Shown: piece by piece, positions 42,458-51,645 of the stretch
How the letters are laid out: each line of letters starts with the position of its first letter
Position numbering within the stretch: position 1 is the stretch's first letter
NCBI RefSeq assembly: GCF_014635285.1
Contig: NZ_BMCR01000004.1
Location: 124,001 to 188,000, forward strand
Source of the DNA: Stappia taiwanensis
Lineage (GTDB): Bacteria; Pseudomonadota; Alphaproteobacteria; Rhizobiales; Stappiaceae
Length of the DNA stretch: 64,000 nucleotides
Direction of reading: 5' to 3'
Translations under genes and position numbers: made by a program
Notes under the pieces: model-generated
What the model was told of the DNA's origin: nothing
The model's database searches: none
The model's input: only the letters and a program-made list of their open reading frames with translations

Positions 42458-42739
42458 TTATTCAGACGGACTTTCCGTATGACGGTTCTGATCGCGTTCA
42501 GCATCAGCTGGAACTGAGAACGATGCAATGACAGAAAAAAACACTGCAATTACAGAAAATACAATGCCAGCGCACACATAAGCCACACCCCGCCCCGCGT
42601 AAATGATAAAATTATACGCACCTCCTCTCACAACCCTATTCGAATAGGAGTCGTCATACATCAAATTTATGCCATAGAACGTAAAACCCAGCGCAACAAT
42701 TGCCGAGACAAAACCTATCGAGATCCAAAATCCCCTCAT
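42458..42739 (-). CDS. Hypothetical small membrane protein inside the AT-rich island
   Basis: 93 residues with two TM helices (FWISIGFVSAIVALGFTFYGI and YVCAGIVFSVIAVFFSVIASF) and a short charged tail ending HTESPSE. AAAGGA lies 7 bases before the ATG. Codon use is far more AT-rich than that of its neighbours, which indicates recent acquisition. I do not recognise the family. It may be cargo of the island. Confidence 0.7.
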   Translation of the reverse strand: MRGFWISIGFVSAIVALGFTFYGINLMYDDSYSNRVVRGGAYNFIIYAGRGVAYVCAGIVFSVIAVFFSVIASFSVPADAERDQNRHTESPSE

Positions 42740-42881
42740 ACAAAAATCCTTTACCTGAATATTAAATCTCGCCTCAACTTACATCGCTTGGACGATGATG
42801 TAGATACCACAATCGCTATCAGTAGACCTAGTTTTGGCGGAAACTGCAACTCAGAGCAGTCAACCGCATCACCCACCAGAG

Positions 42882-42903
42882 ATTTTCCTAGGATTTTTAT
42901 CCT
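42882..42903. repeat. 22-bp direct repeat, right copy, at the 3' end of the ycgN-type gene
   Basis: Identical to 42190-42211. It covers the last codon and TAA stop of the gene at 42897-43433, so that stop lies in the repeat. The left half of the palindrome is CAGG here instead of TAGG. Confidence 0.9.
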
Positions 42904-43433
42904 GACGCCTCGGAGGTGTCCTCCATCGGGTTCTCGCCCGGCCAGTCGGCGAGGAAATTCTCGTAGTCTTCCAGCGGGATCCCGTCTTCGGGGAACACCC
43001 GGCCGCGCACGGAAATGCCGGCGGCGTGGACGCTCTGCGGATCGCCCGAGACCAGCGGGTGCCACCAGTAGAGATCGCGCCCTTCGGCCATCAGCCGGTA
43101 GCCACAGGTCGGCGGCAGCCAGCTCAGGCCCGGCACGGTTTCCGGCGTCAGCGGCAGGCAGTCCGGCACCTTTTCCAGCCGGTTGTCGTAGTCGCGGCAG
43201 CGGCAGCTGCCCTCGTCGAACAGGGTGCAGCTCAGCGAGGTCCAGACGATTTCGCCGGTGTCCCAGTCCTCCAGCTTGTTGAGGCAGCAGCGGCCGCAGC
43301 CGTCGCACAGGGATTCCCATTCGCTGCCCGTGAGTTCGGCCAGGGTCTTGCGGCGCCAGAACGGCAGCGCCTCGGCGGACGGCTCCGCCGTCTTGCCGCC
43401 GGGAAGGGTCGTGCTGTCGTCGCTGGCGGTCAT
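42897..43433 (-). CDS. YcgN family cysteine-cluster protein (UPF0260)
   Basis: 178 residues from the ATG at 43433 (GAGAGGA 7 bases upstream). Cysteine motifs CDGCGRCC near the N-terminus, then [22 protein letters not shown] and PPTCGYRL, are characteristic of the CxxCxxCC zinc/iron-cluster family. [18 protein letters not shown] is the family signature. Function unknown. Its stop codon is inside the right direct repeat, so the element has not disrupted it. Diverges from the PBP gene. Confidence 0.92.
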   Translation of the reverse strand: MTASDDSTTLPGGKTAEPSAEALPFWRRKTLAELTGSEWESLCDGCGRCCLNKLEDWDTGEIVWTSLSCTLFDEGSCRCRDYDNRLEKVPDCLPLTPETVPGLSWLPPTCGYRLMAEGRDLYWWHPLVSGDPQSVHAAGISVRGRVFPEDGIPLEDYENFLADWPGENPMEDTSEASG

Positions 43434-43606
43434 GGTCTCGTCCTCTCCCGCCCTTGGTCCGTCGTCGGGCCTGTCGCTGGCGGGATTTCTTGAATCATGT
43501 GGTCGATCGGGATTAAAACAAGTCTTGTGATCGGTGCGGGGGAAGGTTGGCGCCGGCCCGCTCCTCATGCGCTTGCCTGAGCGCCATAGCAGAACGGACG
43601 GTCAAG

Positions 43607-45799
43607 GTGAACCAGAGATCCTTCGATCCCGAAGGAACCCCGCCAGAAGACAAGGGCACGCCGGAGGGCTCCGGCCGCCGGGGCTTGCGTGCGCGGCTCC
43701 TGTCGGTCGATGCCTTTGTCGACACCTTGCTGTGGCGCAGCTTCTCCGGCCTGCGGCTTGCCGGCGAGCGCTATTCCGCCTGGCTGCGCCGGTTCCGGGT
43801 GCGCGGTCCGGGGCGGATCGCCGCCGAGCTGGCGTCCGATGCGGTAACCTTCGGCGTGCTTGGGCTGATTCTCATGCTGGCCCTTGCCCAGGACGCCTTT
43901 CAGCAGACCGACCGGGCCGACTGGCGCACCACCGACGATTTCTCCGTGACCTTCCTCGACCGGTTCGGCAACGAGATCGGCCACCGGGGCATTCTGCTCA
44001 ACGACACGGTACCGCTGGCCGAGATTCCGGATCACCTGATCAAGGCGGCGCTGGCGACCGAGGACCGGCGCTTCTTCCATCATTTCGGCATCGATGTGGT
44101 CGGCACCTTCCGCGCCATGGTGGAAAACGTGCGGGCGCGCACCGTGGTTCAGGGTGGCTCCTCGCTGACCCAGCAGCTTGCCAAGAACCTGTTCCTGTCG
44201 AACGAGCGCACCTTGAAGCGCAAGATCAACGAGGCCTTCCTGGCGCTGTGGCTGGAAATGAACCTGACCAAGCGCGAGATCCTCAAGCTCTATCTCGACC
44301 GGGCCTACATGGGCGGGGGCACCTTTGGCGTGGCGGCGGCCTCGGAGTTCTATTTCGGCAAGAACGTGCGCGAGCTGAGCCTCGCCGAAGCGGCGATGCT
44401 GGCCGGCCTGTTCAAGGCGCCGAGCAAATACGCGCCCCATGTGGACCTGCCTGCCGCCCGCGCCCGCGCCAACGAGGTGCTGACCAACATGGTGCAGGCC
44501 GGCTTCATGACCGAGGGCCAGGTGATCGGCGCCCGGCGCAATCCGGCGGTGGCGATCGACCGCAGCGACCACCGCTCGCCCGACCATTTCCTCGACTACG
44601 CCTTCGAACAGCTCAAGGAGCTGGCCCGGACCCGGCCGGACCTGACCCGCGACCGCATCCTGACCGTGCGCACCTCGCTCGACCCGGGCCTGCAGCGGCA
44701 GGCGGAACGGGCGATCCTGTCCAGCCTGCGCCAGCATGGCCAGCGCTACCGGGTAGAGGAAGCTGCGGTGGCCGTGGTGGTGCCGGAGACCGGCGCGGTG
44801 CGGGCGATGGTCGGCGGCAAGGACTATGGCGCCAGCCAGTTCAACCGCGCCGCCGACGCGCTGCGCCAGCCCGGCTCCGCGTTCAAACCCTTCGTCTATA
44901 TTGCCGCCTTCCTGAACGGCTATTCGCCGAAATCGGTGGTGCCGGACGCGCCGATCTCCATCGGCGGCTGGAGCCCGCGCAACTATTCGCGCGGTTATGC
45001 CGGTGCGGTGACCTTGAAGACCGCGCTGACCAAGTCGATCAACACCATTCCGGTGCGGCTGGCCCAGGCCATCGGCCGCGACAAGATCGTCGAGGCGGCC
45101 CATGCCATGGGCATTACCAGCGAACTCAAGATCACCCGCGCCCTGCCCCTTGGCGTCGCCGAGGTGCGGATCATCGATATGAGCGCGGCCTATGCCTCCT
45201 TCGCCACTGGCGGCTACAAGGTGACGCCGACGGCGATCCTGGAAATCAAGAACTCCTCCGGCGCGACCATTTACGAGACCGCCGCCGGACGCGGTCCGCG
45301 CCAGCGGGTGATGCCGGAGGAAAAGGCGGCGGAGATGAACGAGGTGCTGGTCAATGTGGTGGAGCGCGGCACCGGCCGGCGCGCCCGCATCGACGGGGTC
45401 ACCGCCGCCGGCAAGACCGGCACCACCCAGGCCTATCGCGACGGTTGGTTCGTCGGCTACACCGGCAATTATGCTGCCGCCGTCTGGTTCGGCAACGACG
45501 ATTTCAGCTCCACCGGCCGGATGACCGGCGGCAGCCTGCCAGCGATGACCTGGCAGTCGATCATGGAATACGCCCATCAGGGCGTCGAGCTGAAGCCGCT
45601 GCCCGGCGTCGACCGGCCGCCGCACTCGGCTGAGGAACAGCTGCTCGCCGGCGACGGCACCCAGGGCGCCGGCCGCCCCCGGCTCCTGCGCGAACAGTCG
45701 ATCTCGGTGCTGAAGGACATCGGCGCCCGGCTCGATGCCATCGGCAAACGCGCCGAGGCCCCGACGGCGACGGCTGGCGAAGGACCGGTATCCCAGTGA
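43607..45799 (+). CDS. Penicillin-binding protein 1A (bifunctional transglycosylase/transpeptidase)
   Basis: About 730 residues. A cytoplasmic N-terminus and one TM (FGVLGLILMLALAQ) precede the GT51 transglycosylase, with catalytic E152 in EDRRFFHHFG and GGSSLTQQLAKNL. The transpeptidase domain has S424 in PGSAFKPF, TKSINT and KTGTT (K603). It polymerises and cross-links peptidoglycan in the periplasm. The start is uncertain: GTG 43607 is preferred, TTG 43547 is open but its ribosome site is too close. Its stop overlaps the next gene (GTGA). Confidence 0.93.
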   Translation: MNQRSFDPEGTPPEDKGTPEGSGRRGLRARLLSVDAFVDTLLWRSFSGLRLAGERYSAWLRRFRVRGPGRIAAELASDAVTFGVLGLILMLALAQDAFQQTDRADWRTTDDFSVTFLDRFGNEIGHRGILLNDTVPLAEIPDHLIKAALATEDRRFFHHFGIDVVGTFRAMVENVRARTVVQGGSSLTQQLAKNLFLSNERTLKRKINEAFLALWLEMNLTKREILKLYLDRAYMGGGTFGVAAASEFYFGKNVRELSLAEAAMLAGLFKAPSKYAPHVDLPAARARANEVLTNMVQAGFMTEGQVIGARRNPAVAIDRSDHRSPDHFLDYAFEQLKELARTRPDLTRDRILTVRTSLDPGLQRQAERAILSSLRQHGQRYRVEEAAVAVVVPETGAVRAMVGGKDYGASQFNRAADALRQPGSAFKPFVYIAAFLNGYSPKSVVPDAPISIGGWSPRNYSRGYAGAVTLKTALTKSINTIPVRLAQAIGRDKIVEAAHAMGITSELKITRALPLGVAEVRIIDMSAAYASFATGGYKVTPTAILEIKNSSGATIYETAAGRGPRQRVMPEEKAAEMNEVLVNVVERGTGRRARIDGVTAAGKTGTTQAYRDGWFVGYTGNYAAAVWFGNDDFSSTGRMTGGSLPAMTWQSIMEYAHQGVELKPLPGVDRPPHSAEEQLLAGDGTQGAGRPRLLREQSISVLKDIGARLDAIGKRAEAPTATAGEGPVSQ

Positions 45800-46455
45800 C
45801 CCTGACGCTGCCCAGCAATCCGGAGACCGACGGTCTGCGCGCCGATCCGCTGCCCCCGCTGCTGCGGCCACGCCGGCGGCGGATGGCCGCCCGGCTTGCC
45901 GTCCTCTGCGCCATCGCCCTTGTCTCCGGGCTCGGCAGCGCCTTCCTCGCCATCGACAAGGGCGGGCGGTTCGACGCGCTGACGCTGGGCGTGTGGGAAG
46001 CCCGGCCGACCGAGGGCACCCGCGAGGCCGATCCCTATTCCGCCGCCATGCATGCCCGCACCGGCCGGGTGCCGCTGGCCAATGGCGAGGGGCTGATCTT
46101 CCTCGCCAGAACGGACAGCACTGGCGCGGATCTGAGCCCGCGCTGCGAATACGTGATCGAGGGGCAGGCCGCCCCGGCCCGGCTGTGGACGCTGACCGCC
46201 CTCGATGACGACCTTAAACTGGTGGAAACGGTGACGCCGCGCCCCGGCCTCAACAGCCGGCAGATGCTGCGCCGGCCGGACGGCAGCTTCCGCATCACCG
46301 CCGCCGCCGAGGCGCGCGCCGGCAACTGGCTGGCGACCACGCGCGATGCCGGCGGGCTGGTGTTCGCGCTGCGGCTTTACGATACGCCGCTGACCACCGG
46401 CACAGGCGTTGCCAACGTACCGATGCCGGAGATCCGCCGGGAGGGCTGCCGATGA
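45796..46455 (+). CDS. DUF1214 domain membrane-anchored protein
   Basis: 219 residues from a GTG overlapping the PBP stop. One N-terminal TM (LAVLCAIALVSGLGSAFLAI) precedes a beta-rich DUF1214 domain (DPYSAAMHARTGRVPLANGEGLIFLART, GNWLATTRDAGGLVFALRLYDTPL). Function unknown. Its stop overlaps the start of the DUF1254 gene, so the pair is made together and probably forms a complex in the periplasm. Confidence 0.85.
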   Translation: MTLTLPSNPETDGLRADPLPPLLRPRRRRMAARLAVLCAIALVSGLGSAFLAIDKGGRFDALTLGVWEARPTEGTREADPYSAAMHARTGRVPLANGEGLIFLARTDSTGADLSPRCEYVIEGQAAPARLWTLTALDDDLKLVETVTPRPGLNSRQMLRRPDGSFRITAAAEARAGNWLATTRDAGGLVFALRLYDTPLTTGTGVANVPMPEIRREGCR

Positions 46456-47195
46456 GGCTTCCAGCCCTGACACAGCGCCTGCGCCTGTCGCTCCCCCTTC
46501 TGTCTTTCCCTCGCGTTTCGCTCGGGCGGTTTTCTCCCAGTCGCCGGCCGTTGCGCCTGCCGCGCCTTGTCCGCCCCGATGGGCTGACCCTCGCGCGCTG
46601 GGGCCTCGTTCTCCTCGCCGGCCTGTTTCTCGGCGGCATCATTCACATCCTGGTGGTGATGCGGGTGCCGTCGATGGTCCACCAGACCGCCTATGCGCGC
46701 GTCGCCGAGTTCGGTCCCGATGGCAGCTTCAACCGCCTGCCCGACAGCCTGCCAGGCGCTGAGCCGCTGCCGCTGCTCGATCCGCAGATGCTGCATGCCG
46801 CCTGCCGGTTCGATCTCGACACCGGGCCGGTGCGAATCATGGCCGCCCTGCCCCCGCCATTCTGGTCCTTCGCCCTCTTCAACGCCCAGGGCGAGGCGAT
46901 CTACAGTCTCAACGACCGCACCTCCGGCAATGGCGGCACGCTCGACGTTCTGGTGCTGACCAGCGCCCAGCTTAGCCAGGTGCGGGAGAACCCGCCCATC
47001 GGCCTTGAAGACATGATCGTCATCGAAACCGCGGAAGACCGGGGCTATGCGCTGCTCCGGGCCTTCGGCGGCGATCCGGTGCGCCGGTCGATCACCGAGG
47101 AAGCCCTTTCGGCGGCCCGCTGCACCGGCCTTGAGGAAAGCGGCGTGATCGTCACCCTTCCGGCCACGACCGACACGGCACCCGCCGGACAGTAG
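46452..47195 (+). CDS. DUF1254 domain membrane-anchored protein
   Basis: 247 residues. A very basic, Leu/Pro/Arg-rich N-terminus (about residues 1-45) is followed by a TM (WGLVLLAGLFLGGIIHILVVM). The extracytoplasmic domain contains TAYARVAEFGPDGSFNRLP and FWSFALFNAQGEAIYSLNDRTS, as in DUF1254 proteins. Partner of the preceding DUF1214 gene. In many proteins these two domains are fused; here they are two genes. Confidence 0.83.
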   Translation: MRLPALTQRLRLSLPLLSFPRVSLGRFSPSRRPLRLPRLVRPDGLTLARWGLVLLAGLFLGGIIHILVVMRVPSMVHQTAYARVAEFGPDGSFNRLPDSLPGAEPLPLLDPQMLHAACRFDLDTGPVRIMAALPPPFWSFALFNAQGEAIYSLNDRTSGNGGTLDVLVLTSAQLSQVRENPPIGLEDMIVIETAEDRGYALLRAFGGDPVRRSITEEALSAARCTGLEESGVIVTLPATTDTAPAGQ

Positions 47196-47298
47196 ACTAC
47201 CCACGGTTGCCGGACGGCGCCCGGCGGTGCAAATTGCCGCCAGACTCGCCCCGGTTACTGCTGCCGAAAGCCGGCACCCGCGGGCGCAACGCGACAGC

Positions 47299-48639
47299 AT
47301 GAGGTATGGCGTGACCCAAGCGATCAAGACGGACCCGCGCGAGGCGCGCCTTGCCGAAACGGTGCGCCGGGCCATTGCCCTCATGCGTCCGCAGCTCGAT
47401 GCGCATTTCTCGGTGCGCCTGTGGGATGGCACGGTGGAGCCGCTCGGCAATGCGGTCAAACCCGGGCTGACCGTCGCCCTCAACGAGCCCGGCGTGCTGC
47501 CCTCGCTGCTTCGCCGCCCCTCGCTGGACCGGCTGATCCGTCACTATGCCCATGGGCATATCGACATTGAGGGCGGCACCATCATCGACATCGGCGCGCC
47601 CTATGCCATCGACAAGGCCGCCCGCCGCCGCTTGCGCCGGATCGGCAAGATGGAGCTGCTGAAGACGATCTGGCCGCTTCTGACCGCGCGCGGCATCTCA
47701 CCGGACGAAACCCGGGGCTTTTCTGGTGGCAAGGCCGATGGCCACAAGCGGGTGAAGAGCGACAACAAGCGCTTCATCGGCTTTCACTATGATGTCGGCA
47801 ACGACTTCTACCAGCTCTTCCTCGACCCGCAGATGCAGTATTCCTGCGCCTATTTCCCGACCGAGGACACCACGCTCAACGCAGCTCAGGCGGCGAAGCT
47901 GGAAATGATCTGCCGCAAGCTGCGGCTGCGCCCCGGCGAAAGGCTGCTCGACATCGGCTGTGGCTGGGGCGGGCTGTTGTGCCATGCGGTGCAGAACCAT
48001 GGCGTCATTGGCCATGGCGTCACCCTGTCGGAGGAGCAGCTTGCCTTCGCCCAGGCGAAGGCGGAGCGCCTTGGCATCGCCGACCGGGTCACCTTCGAGC
48101 TGCGCGATTACCGGGACCTTTCCGGCCAGTTCGACAAGATCGTCTCGGTGGGCATGTACGAGCACATCGGCCTTGCCAACATTCCCACCTATTTCGGCAC
48201 CGTGCGCGGGTTGCTCGCCGAGGACGGGCTGTTTCTGAACCACGCCATTTCCCGGCGGGCCAAGGGCAAGAAACGGCGGCTGATCAAGCGGCCGGAACAG
48301 CGCGCCTTGCAGAAATACATCTTTCCCGGCGGCGAGCTCGACGACATCGGCCACACGGTGGCGCAGATGGAACGGGTCGGGTTCGAGGTGCATGACGTGG
48401 AGAACTGGCGGCCGCACTACGAGAAGACCACGCAGATCTGGTGCGACCGGCTGACCGCCCGGCGCCAGGAGGCGGAGGAGATGGTCGGGCCGGAGCTTTA
48501 CCGGCTGTGGGTCGCCTATCTGGGCGGCTGCGCCCTCACCTTCCACCGGGGCTCGGCGCGGATCTACCAGACGCTGGCCGGCAAATCGGCCAAGGGCCAT
48601 CCGCCGGTGCCGCTCAGCCGCGCCGATCTCTACCGCTGA
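47299..48639 (+). CDS. cfa: Cyclopropane-fatty-acyl-phospholipid synthase
   Basis: About 446 residues from ATG 47299; GTG 47311 with GAGG upstream is equally possible. The N-terminal domain is followed by FHYDVGNDFYQLFLDPQMQYSCAYF. The SAM-binding motif LDIGCGWGGL lies near residue 217, and SVGMYEHIG is the active-site region. It methylenates unsaturated membrane lipids with SAM, protecting cells in stationary phase or acid. A dual-function or related fatty-acid methyltransferase cannot be excluded. Confidence 0.9.
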   Translation: MRYGVTQAIKTDPREARLAETVRRAIALMRPQLDAHFSVRLWDGTVEPLGNAVKPGLTVALNEPGVLPSLLRRPSLDRLIRHYAHGHIDIEGGTIIDIGAPYAIDKAARRRLRRIGKMELLKTIWPLLTARGISPDETRGFSGGKADGHKRVKSDNKRFIGFHYDVGNDFYQLFLDPQMQYSCAYFPTEDTTLNAAQAAKLEMICRKLRLRPGERLLDIGCGWGGLLCHAVQNHGVIGHGVTLSEEQLAFAQAKAERLGIADRVTFELRDYRDLSGQFDKIVSVGMYEHIGLANIPTYFGTVRGLLAEDGLFLNHAISRRAKGKKRRLIKRPEQRALQKYIFPGGELDDIGHTVAQMERVGFEVHDVENWRPHYEKTTQIWCDRLTARRQEAEEMVGPELYRLWVAYLGGCALTFHRGSARIYQTLAGKSAKGHPPVPLSRADLYR

Positions 48640-48671
48640 CAGCCAAGCCCGAAGCAAGGCATCGGCAGCCC

Positions 48672-49514
48672 TTACTTTTGCAGCGGCGGGCGCTCGGTGC
48701 CCCAGTTGGAGTAGATCCGAGACCGGCGCAGCGGCGTGTCCTGGCCATAGCGGTTGCTGACGTCGCAGCCCTTTTCCAGGCGCACCACCTCCGCCGCGAG
48801 CCGCTTCCAGGCCACATTGGCATCCCAGACCTTGTCGCTGGACGGGGTCTCGATCTCCAGCGCGTCAATCGCCTTTCGGTAGGAGACGAGACGGAAGCGC
48901 AGGGCATGACCGGCCCATTCGGTCATGCGCTTGTTCTCCCAGACCCGGGCCTGGGCACCGGCCAGCTCCTCCCGGGTGGAAATATCGCGCCGGCCAAGCG
49001 CGCGCAGGCGCTCCTGATCGGCCTTGGCCACCCTGAGCGCCACCTTGCAGAAGGGATCGACCAGCGCCGCGTCGCCGGTGGCATCGGCGGCCACCCGGTC
49101 GTAGCGAACCTCGCTGGAGGCATAGCGGTCGGAGCGCAGGAAGTCGTAATAGCGCATCGGGTCGATCCGTCCGGAAGTTTCCGGCAGGATGCGCGTGCGC
49201 ATCAATTCGGTGCGGCTCCCCTCGATCCAGTCCTTCGTCGCCGGCGGGCGGATCAAGGTCCAGGCCCGGTCGCGCAGCTCCTGCTCGTCATCGGTCAGGT
49301 TGAAGCGCGAGACCGGCTCGCCGCGATTGGCGGCCATTTCCGCTCCGACGGCCGGCATCAGCGTGTCATGCACCACCGACGGCGCCGCCCGGTCGAAATC
49401 GCCCGTGGGCCGGCTGCATCCGGCCAGCAACGCGGAAACCAGCGCCAGGATCACCAGCGATCCGCGCCGGCCGTGCGATGCCGGCGCCCGATGTCGAAGT
49501 CCCTCGATGGTCAA
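48672..49514 (-). CDS. Conserved hypothetical lipoprotein
   Basis: 280 residues. The signal peptide ends VSALLAGC (lipidated C33). The mature part is helical and charged (LTDDEQELRDRAWTLIRPPATKDWIEG, SRTELMRTRILPETSGRIDPMRYYDFLRSDRY). Four-helix-type architecture is likely; the family is not recognised. Position (opposite to the CFA gene) gives no clue. Envelope location is the only supported statement. Confidence 0.8.
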   Translation of the reverse strand: MTIEGLRHRAPASHGRRGSLVILALVSALLAGCSRPTGDFDRAAPSVVHDTLMPAVGAEMAANRGEPVSRFNLTDDEQELRDRAWTLIRPPATKDWIEGSRTELMRTRILPETSGRIDPMRYYDFLRSDRYASSEVRYDRVAADATGDAALVDPFCKVALRVAKADQERLRALGRRDISTREELAGAQARVWENKRMTEWAGHALRFRLVSYRKAIDALEIETPSSDKVWDANVAWKRLAAEVVRLEKGCDVSNRYGQDTPLRRSRIYSNWGTERPPLQK

Positions 49515-49612
49515 TCCGCGTCTTTCCCGTTTCCGGCCCGAACCCGGCCTGTTCCCGGAACCTTGCCAGTGCCAAAGGCCTTCCGGCCACCAGCCGGAAC
49601 GGGTCCCTGCCG

Positions 49613-49828
49613 TCAGATCGAACGGCCCGGGTGATCACGGTCGGCGGCCCCGATCAGGCCACCATCGACTTTGCGCCCGATTCGCGCGCCAAGATCAAGG
49701 GAATGACGCTCCATCCGGATCCCCGGAAAGATAATCACCTCCCCCCGCGCGGTGCGGGTGTAGGCCGCCTGCCGGCACGTCCGGCGCTTCGACCGGGGAG
49801 CGGTAGAAAAACTCAGCACGGTACCCAT
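49613..49828 (-). CDS. Small conserved hypothetical protein, 71 aa
   Basis: The ATG at 49828 has a perfect GGAGG 6 bases upstream. The product begins MGTVLSFSTAPRSKRRTCR and contains GEVIIFPGIRMERHSLDLGAR, a pattern I associate with short basic proteins in Rhizobiales. No domain recognised; too short to assign a function. Confidence 0.5.
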   Translation of the reverse strand: MGTVLSFSTAPRSKRRTCRQAAYTRTARGEVIIFPGIRMERHSLDLGARIGRKVDGGLIGAADRDHPGRSI

Positions 49829-49929
49829 TGCATCCTCCATGAGCCCCGAGGAGCGGCCCCTTGCCGTTCCTGACCCCTGGCAGGTCACGCGAAACCATCT
49901 GCCGTAAGGTTAGTAGGCCAGTGCCTGGG

Positions 49930-49944
49930 TTAACAAGTTGCTAA
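49930..49944 (+). promoter_or_regulatory. CtrA-like site TTAA-N7-CTAA upstream of the DUF2336 gene
   Basis: TTAACAAGTTGCTAA differs from the CtrA consensus TTAA-N7-TTAA at one base. It lies about 107 bases upstream of the DUF2336 start and directly before the run GTTTTTTG. Could place the gene under cell-cycle control. Confidence 0.4.
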
Positions 49945-50050
49945 CGGTTTTTTGCCAATTTGATGGAACGGGCCGCATCGTTCAGAGCGGCTGCGGTCAG
50001 AAGAGTCCCTGGGCGCTGTTCTCGCCCTTGCGTAGCGTACAAGTCGGGCC

Positions 50051-51208
50051 GTGTCGAAATCCTCTTACAAGTCATTGGACGGTGTCGTGGATCTGTCCCT
50101 GGAAACGGACCGAAATCGCAAGGATCGCGTGTTGCTGGCGGCCAGCGAGCTGTTCGCCACCACCGCCAGCCATGACGGATCCGAGGCCCACATCTTCGCC
50201 GAGCTGTTTCGCCAGCTTCTGCCGGCGACGCCCGATGCGGACCGGCTGCGCATCGCCGAAACGCTCGCGCCCTATCCGCACACGCCGCCGGCCTGTCTGG
50301 CCCAGCTCATGGCCGACGCCAATGAGGATGTCGCCGCCATCGCACTGAACGCGGCCGCGCCGTTTTCCGGTCCGGATCTGGTGCGGCGCATCGCCCGCGG
50401 TCCGGAGCGTCTGCGCGCGATCATCGCTGCCCGGCCGGACCTTCCCCGGGACGCGGTGACCGCGCTGTTTCATTTCGCCGACGCGGACACCTTGCGCGCG
50501 CTGCTCACCCGCGAGCCCGAGGCCCTGGACGATGACGCGCTGGCCGCCCTGTCCGAGCGCAAGGAGGTCTTGCGCGCGCTGGCGGATCTGCTCGCCCGCC
50601 GCAAGGCGTTGCCCTCGACGCAACTGTTCGCGCTGTTTCTCGATCTCGACCATGCCGGGCGGCTGGAGGCGATTGCCGCCGCCGAGGCCCGCACCCTGTC
50701 GGAACTGGTCAAGCGCCAGGATCCCCGGGTGCTCAATGCCGCGTTCAAGCCGGAGGTGCTGAAGCATCTGGTGGAGGCGGCGCTCAATGGCGGGGCGGCG
50801 GTGTTCGCGGCCCATCTGGCCTACACGCTGGACATTCCGGCGGAGACGGCGGCGCGGATCGTCGACGATCCGGGCGGCGAGCCGCTGGTGATCTGCCTGC
50901 GCGCGCTCGGCACCAGCGATGCCGATGGCGGGCGTATTCTGGTGCGGCTGCTCGGTCAGCGCCGGCCGCTTGCCGAGCTGCGCGATCTGCTGGCGCTGCT
51001 GAACTCGATCACCCCGCGCGCCGCCATGTTCCTGATCCACGAATGGCAGTCGGGCCGCGAGAGCGCTGCCCAGCCGGCGCAACAGGGCGTGCATGCCCCG
51101 GTCTATGACGGGCTGGCTCAGGCGGAACGGCCGACGGTTGCCAAGAGCGGCACCCGCCGTTCGTCGCAGGACCGCGCGCTCGCCCCCTCCCGCCGCGAAG
51201 CCAGCTGA
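50051..51208 (+). CDS. DUF2336 domain protein
   Basis: 385 residues from a GTG. It is helical and repeat-rich: RKDRVLLAASELFATTASHDGSEAHIFAELFRQLL, AQLMADANEDVAAIALNAAAPFSGPDLVRRIA and LDIPAETAARIVDD are typical of DUF2336 proteins found in Rhizobiales. Cytoplasmic; function unknown. Downstream genes are on the other strand. Confidence 0.82.
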   Translation: MSKSSYKSLDGVVDLSLETDRNRKDRVLLAASELFATTASHDGSEAHIFAELFRQLLPATPDADRLRIAETLAPYPHTPPACLAQLMADANEDVAAIALNAAAPFSGPDLVRRIARGPERLRAIIAARPDLPRDAVTALFHFADADTLRALLTREPEALDDDALAALSERKEVLRALADLLARRKALPSTQLFALFLDLDHAGRLEAIAAAEARTLSELVKRQDPRVLNAAFKPEVLKHLVEAALNGGAAVFAAHLAYTLDIPAETAARIVDDPGGEPLVICLRALGTSDADGGRILVRLLGQRRPLAELRDLLALLNSITPRAAMFLIHEWQSGRESAAQPAQQGVHAPVYDGLAQAERPTVAKSGTRRSSQDRALAPSRREAS

Positions 51209-51235
51209 CGCTCGGCGATCCCGGTCAGCGCGGGA

Positions 51236-51583
51236 TCAGTCCCCGCTGTCGGCCACGTTCCAGAACACCCGGCCCTCGCGATCCTCGACCTCGACGATCC
51301 ACACATCCGGATCCATGCGCCGGTCGCTGGCAAGCCGCGCGTCCACCGCCTCGCGATCGGCCAGCGACAGCAGCGGCTCGAACAGCCGTTCGCCGCCGTT
51401 TCCCTCGCCGAAAAACGACTGCGGCGCCGGGCCGTAAAGGTCGTAGCGCCCATCGAGCCGGTCGACGACGATATAGATCGCACCGGCTTCCGTCGCGCCC
51501 CGGGCGGTCAGACCGGCAAAGGCGTTTTCGGCAAAGCAGCGGCGGATCAGCGCGGAAACCCAGAATTCGGAGGTCAGACGCAT
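51236..51583 (-). CDS. DUF1491 family protein
   Basis: 115 residues. MRLTSEFWVSALIRRCFAENAFAGLTARGATEAGAIYIVVDRLDGRYDLYGPAPQ is the hallmark of DUF1491, a small alphaproteobacterial family of unknown function. Follows the peptidoglycan-binding protein gene on the same strand after 62 bases. Confidence 0.9.
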   Translation of the reverse strand: MRLTSEFWVSALIRRCFAENAFAGLTARGATEAGAIYIVVDRLDGRYDLYGPAPQSFFGEGNGGERLFEPLLSLADREAVDARLASDRRMDPDVWIVEVEDREGRVFWNVADSGD

Positions 51584-51645
51584 GGGCGCTCCTGCGGCGG
51601 TTCGTCAGAGGGAATGTGGCGGGGCTTCAAGCAAGGCCGCCCGGG

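Larger units (their letters stand above)
42190..42903. mobile_element. AT-rich island bounded by 22-bp direct repeats
   Basis: About 0.7 kb of visibly AT-rich sequence in otherwise GC-rich DNA, with perfect 22-bp direct repeats at both ends. The right copy overlaps the last codons and stop of the ycgN-type gene, a common site for element insertion. The only gene seen is a small membrane protein at 42458-42739; no integrase or transposase is present. It could be a decayed or satellite element, or a duplication of the regulatory palindrome with filler. From 42212 to 42457 nothing coding was seen. Confidence 0.5.

Noticed and set aside
42751-43320. 189-residue minus-strand frame joining the ycgN region to the island
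   Set aside because: Its first part is a shadow of the YcgN-type gene and its tail is AT-rich intergenic sequence; no domain.
43534-45633. 699-residue plus-strand frame overlapping PBP1A
   Set aside because: Frame-shifted shadow; the PBP1A frame holds all catalytic motifs.
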